From NCBI RefSeq assembly GCF_000527135.1, contig NZ_AZUP01000001.1, forward strand, positions 3,869,535-3,933,534: a stretch of DNA of 64,000 bases, written 5' to 3'. Numbering within the stretch: position 1 is the stretch's first letter; each line of letters opens with the position of its first letter. The position numbers and the translations under genes were made by a program. The stretch comes from Methyloversatilis discipulorum (GTDB lineage Bacteria; Pseudomonadota; Gammaproteobacteria; Burkholderiales; Rhodocyclaceae). Of the stretch, positions 57,829 to 64,000 are shown piece after piece. The notes below the pieces were generated by a model, which was not told where the DNA came from, ran no database searches, and saw only the letters and a program-made list of their open reading frames with translations.

Positions 57829-59199
57829 ATGACTTCCCCTATTTCAGACCGCATGACCCGCACCGAATGGCGTGCGGGCGTGGCGCTCGCATTCATTCTC
57901 GCCTTGCGCATGCTCGGCCTGTTCCTCGTGCTGCCGGTGTTTTCGGTGTTCGCGCGGACGCTGCCGGGCGGCGACAACATCTTCATGGCCGGGCTGGCCT
58001 TCGGCGTGTTCGGGCTGGCCCAGGCCTTCATGCAGATTCCGTTCGGCATCGCCTCCGACCGCTTCGGTCGCAAGCCGGTCATCGTCGTCGGTCTGCTGCT
58101 GTACGCGGCGGGCAGCCTGATGGCGATGTGGGCGCCGGACATCCACTGGATGATCGCGGCGCGCATCCTGCAGGGCACCGGCGCCATTTCCGCCGCGGTG
58201 ACCGCGCTTGCCGCCGATCTGGTGCGCGACCAGCACCGCACCAAGGTGATGGCGATGATCGGTTCGACCATCGGCCTCGTGTTCGCCGGTTCGCTGGTGC
58301 TGTCGCCGGCGATGTACGGCTGGGTGGGCATGGACGGCATGTTCCTGTTCATCGCCGTGCTGGCGCTGACCGCGATTCCGGTGCTGCTCAAAGTGGTGCC
58401 CGACCCCGACCACGCGCCGGTGGTGCTGCCGACACCGTTTGCGCGGGTGATTGCCGACCGCCAGCTGATGCGCCTCAATTTCGGCATGTTCACCGTGCAC
58501 ATGGTGCAGATGGCCATGTTCCTGATGGTGCCGCTGGCGCTGGTCGAGGTGATGGGCGTGCCGGTGGCCGAACACTGGACGCTCTACCTGCCCATCGTGC
58601 TGGCCAGTTTCGTCGTCATGGTGCCGGCCATCGTGTGGGCGGAAAAGCGGGCGCGCGTGAAGTCGGTGTTCCTGGCGTCCATCGTCACGCTGATCGCCTC
58701 GCAATTCATTTTCCTGGCGCAGGTCGATCTGATGTGGGTGCTGGTGGGCGGGCTGTTCGTGTTCTTCATCGCCTTCAACCTGCTGGAGGCGCTGCTGCCC
58801 TCGCTGGTGTCGCGCATTGCGCCGCCGGCGGCCAAGGGTGCGGCGCTTGGCGTATTCAATACCGCGCAGTCCATCGGTGCCGCGACCGGCAGTGCCATCG
58901 GCGGCGCGATTGCGCTGCGATTTGGCGCCGCCGGCGTGTTCGGCTTCTGTCTCGCGCTGGCCGTCGCCTGGTGGCTGTGGGCGCGCAGCATGCAGCCGCC
59001 GCCGGTGGTTGCACTGCGCGAGTACGCGATCGGCGATCATGTCGACATCGAGTGGCTGCGCGAGCGGCTGCTGGAGCTGCCGGGCGTCAGGGAAGCCAGC
59101 GTCGAACGGGAGCGCCGGATGGCGTATCTGAAGGTGAATCTGGAGCTGTGGGACGAAGAGGACGTACGCCGGCTGCTCGATGCGCCGGTGGTTGCCTGA
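57829..59199 (+). CDS. MFS transporter with YajR-like C-terminal domain
   Basis: The 456-residue protein has twelve membrane helices with the MFS loop motif GIASDRFGRKPVIVVG and the motif RILQGTGAISAAVTAL of drug/proton antiporters. After the last helix there is a cytoplasmic domain of about 60 residues (HVDIEWLRERLLELPGVREA) like the ferredoxin-like YAM domain of E. coli YajR. The transported compound is unknown. It sits between the M48-pilin gene and ssb. Confidence 0.87.
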   Translation: MTSPISDRMTRTEWRAGVALAFILALRMLGLFLVLPVFSVFARTLPGGDNIFMAGLAFGVFGLAQAFMQIPFGIASDRFGRKPVIVVGLLLYAAGSLMAMWAPDIHWMIAARILQGTGAISAAVTALAADLVRDQHRTKVMAMIGSTIGLVFAGSLVLSPAMYGWVGMDGMFLFIAVLALTAIPVLLKVVPDPDHAPVVLPTPFARVIADRQLMRLNFGMFTVHMVQMAMFLMVPLALVEVMGVPVAEHWTLYLPIVLASFVVMVPAIVWAEKRARVKSVFLASIVTLIASQFIFLAQVDLMWVLVGGLFVFFIAFNLLEALLPSLVSRIAPPAAKGAALGVFNTAQSIGAATGSAIGGAIALRFGAAGVFGFCLALAVAWWLWARSMQPPPVVALREYAIGDHVDIEWLRERLLELPGVREASVERERRMAYLKVNLELWDEEDVRRLLDAPVVA

Positions 59200-59287
59200 A
59201 ATTCATATGGAATAATGGCGCGGCGCCGGTCCGGTGCGCAGCGCCGCTGTCAGAAACGAAATACACGAATCTCGCGGGAGGAAAATC

Positions 59288-59821
59288 ATGGCTTCAGTAA
59301 ACAAGGTCATCATCGTCGGCAACCTGGGCCGCGATCCGGAAACCCGCTACGCGCCGAACGGCGACGCGATCTGCAACATCACGGTGGCGACCACCGACAG
59401 CTGGAAGGACAAGCAGACCGGCGAGAAGAAGGAACAGACCGAGTGGCACCGCGTGTCCTTCTACGGCCGCCTGGCCGAGATCGCCGGCCAGTACCTGCGC
59501 AAGGGCTCGGCCGTCTATGTAGAGGGCAGCCTGCGCACCCGCAAGTGGCAGGACAAGGAAGGTCAGGACCGCTACACCACCGAAATCCGCGCCGAGCAGA
59601 TGCAGATGCTGGGCGGCCGTCAGGGTTCGGGCGGCGGCGGTGGCGGTGAAAGCTACGGCGGCGGCGGTGGTGGTGGTTATGGCGGTGGCGATGATTTCGA
59701 TCAGGCACCGCGCCAGTCCGCGCCCCGTCAGGCGCCCAGCCGCCCGGCGCCGGCGCCGCAGTCGGCACCGCCGTCCTCGTCCGGCGGTTTCGGTGGCATG
59801 GACGACGACATCCCGTTCTGA
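59288..59821 (+). CDS. ssb: Single-stranded DNA-binding protein
   Basis: ATG at 59288 ([20 protein letters not shown]) follows GGGAGGAAAATC and gives 177 residues. An OB-fold (to about 112) is followed by a Gly-rich then Pro/Gln-rich linker and the acidic tip MDDDIPF that recruits repair and replication proteins. Its order with uvrA is a widely conserved arrangement. A strong terminator follows. Confidence 0.98.
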   Translation: MASVNKVIIVGNLGRDPETRYAPNGDAICNITVATTDSWKDKQTGEKKEQTEWHRVSFYGRLAEIAGQYLRKGSAVYVEGSLRTRKWQDKEGQDRYTTEIRAEQMQMLGGRQGSGGGGGGESYGGGGGGGYGGGDDFDQAPRQSAPRQAPSRPAPAPQSAPPSSSGGFGGMDDDIPF

Positions 59822-59843
59822 CGCGAACCGTCAGTCCGGACAG

Positions 59844-59877
59844 AAAACGGCGCGCCTGCGGGTGCGCCGTTTTTTTT
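59844..59877 (+). terminator. Rho-independent terminator after ssb (bidirectional)
   Basis: A stem AACGGCGC/GCGCCGTT, with A-run on the left and eight Ts on the right (59870-59877), lies between the convergent ssb and EamA genes. It can serve both strands, and the T tract runs into the EamA stop codon. Confidence 0.93.
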
Positions 59878-60779
59878 CAGTGCGGCGTCGCGCGCCCTGG
59901 CCGCGCGGCGACGAAGGCGCCGGCCGACACGCAGATCAGGCCGGCGACCAGCCAGCCGGACAGCGGCTCGTCGAGCAGCGGCGCGGCGGCGACGCCGGCC
60001 AGCACCGGCACCAGCGCCACCAGCGCGCCGGTGCGTTCGGCGCCCAGCTCATGCACCGCCTTCAGGAACAGCATCATCGCCACGATGGTGACGCCCGCGC
60101 CCTGGTACAGACCCTGCAGCACCAGCATGCCGGTCGGCACCTGGTCGAGCGCCTTCGGCAGCCACAGCAGATAGACCGGCAGGTAGAGCGCGGTCGAGCC
60201 GAGCGCGACGAAGCGCGTCAGCGTCCACGCGTCGCGCCTCCATTTCTTCGCCAGCACGCTGTACAGCGCCCAGGCGGCCGAGCCGCCGAGCAGCAGCAGG
60301 TCGCCGAGCAGCATGTCGTGTGTCCAGGCGTGACCGCCCGCCGTGTAGTGCACGGCGACGCAGGCGATGCCCAGCGCAATGCCGGCCAGGCCGACCATGC
60401 GCCCCGCACCCGGCCGCGAGCCGAGCACCCACCAGGCGGCCGCGGCGACCAGGAAGGGCTGCATGCCGGGCAGCAGGATGGCGCCATGCGCGGCCGGCGC
60501 GTACTTGAAGGCGGCGAACACGAACAGGCCGTAGATGAGGCCGCCGAGCAGGGTCAGCGTCCATAGCTGCGCGTCGCGCCAGGCGCCGCGCGGCAGACTG
60601 CCGGCGAAGGGCAGCAGCAACAGTGCGGCCGTGCCCAGGCGCAGCGCCAGCGTGTCCCAGGCGGTCAGCGGACTTTTGCCGCCGTAGCGGGATACCAGGA
60701 TGAAGCCGGTCCAGATGGCGACGGTACCGGCAGCGGCGAGATAGCCGGTGGTACGCGGGGACGGGGCGAAGCGGGGCAT
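59877..60779 (-). CDS. EamA/DMT-family permease
   Basis: The 300-residue protein has ten hydrophobic helices in two EamA repeats; the first has AVAIWTGFILVSRYGGKSPL-like features (residues about 18-37) and the second starts near DMLLGDLLLLGGSAAWALYS. Such carriers export metabolites or drugs; the substrate is unknown. The start at 60779 leaves a 190-base gap to the divergent CBS gene. Confidence 0.88.
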   Translation of the reverse strand: MPRFAPSPRTTGYLAAAGTVAIWTGFILVSRYGGKSPLTAWDTLALRLGTAALLLLPFAGSLPRGAWRDAQLWTLTLLGGLIYGLFVFAAFKYAPAAHGAILLPGMQPFLVAAAAWWVLGSRPGAGRMVGLAGIALGIACVAVHYTAGGHAWTHDMLLGDLLLLGGSAAWALYSVLAKKWRRDAWTLTRFVALGSTALYLPVYLLWLPKALDQVPTGMLVLQGLYQGAGVTIVAMMLFLKAVHELGAERTGALVALVPVLAGVAAAPLLDEPLSGWLVAGLICVSAGAFVAARPGRATPH

Positions 60780-60969
60780 TGCGATGTCGATCGATGCGAT
60801 GGGGCCTCAGTGTAGAGCGTGTCGTGGTCCGCCTCCCTGTCGTGTTGCCGGCTGTTCCGGTCGGTGCGGCGGCACAGTCAAGGCGCGCTCGCCTGATCCT
60901 GCTCAAGACGGCCGAGCGGCCGGCGGCTAGATTCAAAGGGGACTCGCCCCGGGCATTTCAGGAGACATC

Positions 60970-61392
60970 ATGGAAAAGCGCTACATCGCCTTCATCATCA
61001 AGAACAGGGAACCGCTATTGCTGCAGCGGAAGGACACCGTCAGTCATGCCTGCCGGCTGATGCACGAGAAGGGGACCGGAGCGGTACTGGTGGTCGACGA
61101 CAGGCAGAAGCTGGTCGGCATCTTCACCGGCCGCGACGCGGTGCGGATACTTGCTGAAGGACATCACGCGCCGGCCATGACGCTGGCCGAAGCGATGACG
61201 CCGGATCCGCACACGATTGCGCCGGACCAGACCTCGATCGACGCGCTGCGCGAAATGAACGATCGCGGCTTTCGCCATCTGCCGGTGGTCGACAACGGCG
61301 TGATCGTCGGCATCGTGTCGCGCGGTGACTTCAAGGGCGCCGAACTGGAACGGCTGGGCGACGAAACCAGCCTGTGGGAAAGGATCTGTTGA
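60970..61392 (+). CDS. CBS-domain-pair protein
   Basis: The 140-residue protein is two CBS motifs in tandem (about residues 10-65 and 75-130): GAVLVVDDRQKLVGIFTGRD and FRHLPVVDNGVIVGIVSRGD. CBS pairs bind adenosyl nucleotides and regulate other proteins. There is no attached effector domain. The ATG follows AGGAGACATC. Confidence 0.92.
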   Translation: MEKRYIAFIIKNREPLLLQRKDTVSHACRLMHEKGTGAVLVVDDRQKLVGIFTGRDAVRILAEGHHAPAMTLAEAMTPDPHTIAPDQTSIDALREMNDRGFRHLPVVDNGVIVGIVSRGDFKGAELERLGDETSLWERIC

Positions 61393-61408
61393 TTCGGGAT
61401 CCGCCGAT

Positions 61409-62545
61409 TCAGCGGCGATCGGCGCGCGCGCTGCGGTACTGCTGCCGCCAGTCGCGCGACGAGGCCAGCCACCACATGCGGTCGAAGGCCAGCGACAGCG
61501 CAGGCAGCAGGTCGGCGAAGTAGTGCTCGGCCGCGCTCGGGCCGTCGGGCGCCTCGGGCAGGCCGTCGGCGTGGTCGATGTCCAGCGCCGCCAGGCGTTC
61601 GGCCAGCGCCGGGTGGGTGTCGAAAGCGGCGGTGTCGGCGCGTGCGTCGAGCAGGTCGTGCAGATCGGCCAGCGCCTCGTCGCGCACGAAGCCCACCTGC
61701 ATACCGAGTCCCATTTCGCGGAAGGGGCGGATGCGCGGCCGGCGTTTGCTGCGCGCCTGTTCCATCACCTTGGTCCAGTAGCTTTCGGTCAGGAAGCGGT
61801 CCTTCAGCGCCAGATCGATCAGCGCGCCGGCCAGCGCCGGCGCGCCGACTGCGCGGGCAGCGAGTGCGTCGGCCTCGAATTCGTCCAGTCGCGACAACTG
61901 TATGGACTGTTCGAGGTCGGTCTGCGCGGTGCGCGCGAACAGCCGACGGGCGAAATGTGCAAGACGACCTTCATCCTCGTCGATGCGGTCGAAACAGCGC
62001 AGCCACCAGGTGCGCAGATGGGCGGCCCAGGCGCCGCGGCGGCCGCGCTGCGCCGACAGATGCGCCAGTTCGTGCGCCAGCACCGCCGACAGTTGTTGCG
62101 GCGTCAGGCAGTGGGTCAGCGGTATGCCGAGCAGCAGCGTCGTGCGCATCGGGCCGAACAGACCGAAGGCCGGGCGGCACACGACGGCGGCGTTCACCTC
62201 CGGTGTGGCCAGCACGCGGTCGATGCGGCGCGCGCCGAGCCGCGCGCACAGGCGGTCGATGCGCCGGCGGAAGCCGGGCGCCAGCGCGTCCGGCAGCACG
62301 ATGCCCGCGCAGTCCGGCGTCGGTACCCAGAGCCAGCGGGAAAGTCGCACGCTGACCCAGACTACGGTCAGCAGCACGACCAGCGCCACGGCAGCCGCTC
62401 CGGTCGAGGCGCCTTCCAGCGCATGCAGCAGCGTCAGCCCGGACAGCAGGCAGCCGGCCAGCGCTGCGGTGAGCAGCCCGATGCAGAGGGTGGCGCGCAG
62501 CGTGAGCAGGCGGCGAAGCTGGCGTTGTCGGCTGTGCGCATTCAC
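61409..62545 (-). CDS. M48-family zinc peptidase, membrane-bound
   Basis: The most likely start is GTG at 62545 (MNAHSRQRQL, GGAG upstream), giving 378 residues; the frame runs on to 63262 but only over the opposite-strand gene there. Two membrane helices (about 20-70) precede the zinc motif VLAHELAHLSAQRG and the downstream ligand SRLDEFEADALAARA, the usual M48 arrangement. It is distantly related in type to the gene at 56509 but has no pilin-like tail. Confidence 0.85.
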   Translation of the reverse strand: MNAHSRQRQLRRLLTLRATLCIGLLTAALAGCLLSGLTLLHALEGASTGAAAVALVVLLTVVWVSVRLSRWLWVPTPDCAGIVLPDALAPGFRRRIDRLCARLGARRIDRVLATPEVNAAVVCRPAFGLFGPMRTTLLLGIPLTHCLTPQQLSAVLAHELAHLSAQRGRRGAWAAHLRTWWLRCFDRIDEDEGRLAHFARRLFARTAQTDLEQSIQLSRLDEFEADALAARAVGAPALAGALIDLALKDRFLTESYWTKVMEQARSKRRPRIRPFREMGLGMQVGFVRDEALADLHDLLDARADTAAFDTHPALAERLAALDIDHADGLPEAPDGPSAAEHYFADLLPALSLAFDRMWWLASSRDWRQQYRSARADRR

Positions 62546-62776
62546 GATGACGGCTCCGGGCAGGGCAAACGCGAGGGGATTGGGCCGACTTATACGCAGC
62601 GCGCCAGCGCCGCGGCAATCAGCCGAATATCTGAGCCCGATCAGGCAATTTCCCCGTTCAAAACAACGATGTGGCGTCTGCTCGCGCCGATTTGTATCAG
62701 CGTGATGCGTTGGGCATGTCGGCGCGCACGGTCGGCATAGACTGGAACAGTCATTTTCATCGGCCTCCGTTTCACC

Positions 62777-63268
62777 ATGGCGCTTCCCCTGTTCAAGCCC
62801 GATTCCCCGCTCGCCGAGTTCGAACTGCTTGAACTGCTGGACCGCAGCAACCGCCAGGCGCGCGAACGCCTGCGGCGCTTCGGCACGGTGTGGCCCTTCG
62901 GCAGCTACGTCTGTCCCGCCGGTTTTGTCCATCCGCTGGAGTCCGACCCCGCAAACTACGCGCTGCCGCACTACATGCAGTACGAAATACTGCACGACAG
63001 GCTGGTGGCGATGGCGTGGAAGGACAGGCTGATCGCCTACACGCTGGTGGCGCAGGTCGGTCTGCCGCCGGAGTTCGATGCGGCGCGCACGCCGTCGATC
63101 CGGGTACATTTCGAATCGCCCGAAATGTCCGTCTATATGTATACACCCTTCCTGCAGGCGCCCTGTCGTGCTCATCCGCCGACTGTCGCCGACTTCCAGC
63201 GCACCCGCTTTCTCGAATCCTTCGTGACGCCGGCCGGTGCCAACGTGTTCGAGGCGCGACAACGCTGA
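62777..63268 (+). CDS. Hypothetical protein
   Basis: This 163-residue protein is not recognised. It is soluble, rich in aromatic residues and Pro (RRFGTVWPFGSYVCPAGFVH, HYMQYEILHDRLVAMAWKD), with two cysteines and no signal peptide. It lies 28 bases before the UPF0126 gene on the same strand and may be co-transcribed. The 62546-62776 gap ahead of it shows nothing I can name. Confidence 0.7.
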   Translation: MALPLFKPDSPLAEFELLELLDRSNRQARERLRRFGTVWPFGSYVCPAGFVHPLESDPANYALPHYMQYEILHDRLVAMAWKDRLIAYTLVAQVGLPPEFDAARTPSIRVHFESPEMSVYMYTPFLQAPCRAHPPTVADFQRTRFLESFVTPAGANVFEARQR

Positions 63269-63296
63269 AAACGCCGGCGCCGCCTACAATCGGCGC

Positions 63297-63932
63297 ATGC
63301 CCAGATTCCAGCTGATCATTTCGGCGATCGAGTTCGCCGCCACGCTCGCCTTTGCCGTATCCGGTCTGATCGAAGCCGCGCGCCGCCGCATGGACGTGGT
63401 CGGCGTGTTCGCCGTGGCCTTCATCACCGCCTTCGGCGGCGGCACCGTACGCGACGTGCTGCTCGACCGTCGGCCCTTCTTCTGGGTCGAGCACCAGGGC
63501 TATGTGTGGCTCATCTTCGTGCTCACCCTGGTGGCGGCGCCCTGGCTGCACAAGCACCGCGACATCGTTACCGAACGCGCGATGCTGATTCCCGACGCGC
63601 TCGGTCTAGGTCTGTTCTCGGTCACCGGCGTCAGTCTGGCGCACCAGATGGGCATGCCGCTCTTCGTGTCGGTCATGATGGGCGTCGTCACCGGCGTGCT
63701 CGGCGGCGTCATGCGCGACGTCATCTGCAACGAGGTGCCGAACGTGTTCCATGACCACCGGCCCTATGCCCTGTGCGCCTTCGCCGGTGCCTGGCTCTAC
63801 CTCGGCATGGACGCGCTGGCGGTGACACCTCTGGTGTCGCTGGCCGTCTCGGTCGCGCTGATCGCCGGCCTGCGGCTGCTGGCGGTGATGACCGGCTGGT
63901 CGGTACCGCGCTGGCCACGCGACGAGAACTGA
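63297..63932 (+). CDS. UPF0126/TRIC-like membrane protein
   Basis: ATG 63297 (MPRFQLIISAIEFAATLAFA) gives 211 residues with about seven helices in two repeats, each with a Gly-rich motif (FITAFGGGTVRDVLLDRRPFF and VTGVLGGVMRDVICNEVP). It belongs to the UPF0126 (YicG) family, related to trimeric intracellular cation channels; bacterial members are poorly characterised. Confidence 0.9.
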   Translation: MPRFQLIISAIEFAATLAFAVSGLIEAARRRMDVVGVFAVAFITAFGGGTVRDVLLDRRPFFWVEHQGYVWLIFVLTLVAAPWLHKHRDIVTERAMLIPDALGLGLFSVTGVSLAHQMGMPLFVSVMMGVVTGVLGGVMRDVICNEVPNVFHDHRPYALCAFAGAWLYLGMDALAVTPLVSLAVSVALIAGLRLLAVMTGWSVPRWPRDEN

Positions 63933-63975
63933 GCGCGCCGCACGCCGTATAGCGTCAATCTGTAGACACATCTGA

Positions 63976-63997
63976 AGTGTCAGCATAAAGTGACACT
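63976..63997. promoter_or_regulatory. Inverted repeat AGTGTCA-N8-TGACACT at the window end
   Basis: A perfect 7-base inverted repeat with an 8-base spacer (GCATAAAG) lies at the right edge, in AT-rich sequence unlike its surroundings, with a further GACAC at 63965 nearby. It looks like an operator ahead of a gene beyond the window. Confidence 0.45.
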
Positions 63998-64000
63998 ATC

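Noticed and set aside
61409-63262. Long N-terminal extension of the second M48 peptidase
   Set aside because: It overlaps the opposite-strand gene at 62777 and lacks conserved features; a GTG with a good ribosome site at 62545 fits the family length.

Overview
The window is high-GC bacterial DNA (about two-thirds G+C by eye) with dense, often overlapping genes. The gene content points to a methylotrophic betaproteobacterium, most like Methyloversatilis or a related Rhodocyclales genus: lanthanide-type methanol dehydrogenases (XoxF), XoxJ, two mxaRSACKL maturation clusters, and betaproteobacterial-style hybrid kinases, DUF2970 and ssb/uvrA context. The genus is an inference from gene content. 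No rRNA, tRNA or CRISPR array was recognised.

Layout. 1-1877: the start of oligopeptidase A (prlC, minus strand, cut by the window edge). 2050-9520: an operon-like run of TonB-dependent receptor, YfiR-like periplasmic protein, hybrid sensor kinase and REC-PAS-GGDEF-EAL protein, probably an envelope-to-c-di-GMP signalling path. 9537-22330 (all minus strand, read right to left): mxaR-S-A-C-K-L, then two tandem xoxF genes each with its own terminator, then xoxJ, a trypsin-like protease and a secreted orphan. 22495-32629: msrA, a double-FKBP protein, tamA, a type I secretion ABC transporter and adaptor, and tamB. 32858-34390: a small integron cassette array with no integrase (three cassettes of lower GC, two complete attC sites and a degenerate one). 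34440-41782: small metabolic and membrane genes, a REP array and an OpgC-like acyltransferase. 42012-47468: a second complete mxaRSACKL cluster with no dehydrogenase beside it. 47584-52418: DUF1097, a flavin-reductase-fold protein divergent from an IclR regulator, DUF2970, and a NarL-type two-component pair. 52423-53517: a REP/RAYT locus. 53526-63932: uvrA, an M48 peptidase fused to a pilin-like segment, an MFS carrier, ssb, EamA, CBS, a second M48 peptidase, a hypothetical and a UPF0126 channel-like protein.

How the parts may work together. The XoxF pair would oxidise methanol in the periplasm with PQQ and a lanthanide. XoxJ and the Mxa membrane/vWA/MoxR-ATPase proteins would assemble and metallate the enzyme. 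The electron acceptor cytochrome XoxG is not in the window. The duplicated Mxa machinery suggests two client enzymes or two metals. TamA/TamB handle outer-membrane protein and lipid traffic, and a type I exporter lies between them. The two most unusual structures are the paired Mxa clusters around a duplicated xoxF, and the RAYT gene lying between the two arms of a REP unit, which makes the 85-bp REP units in the window look like its internally deleted derivatives.
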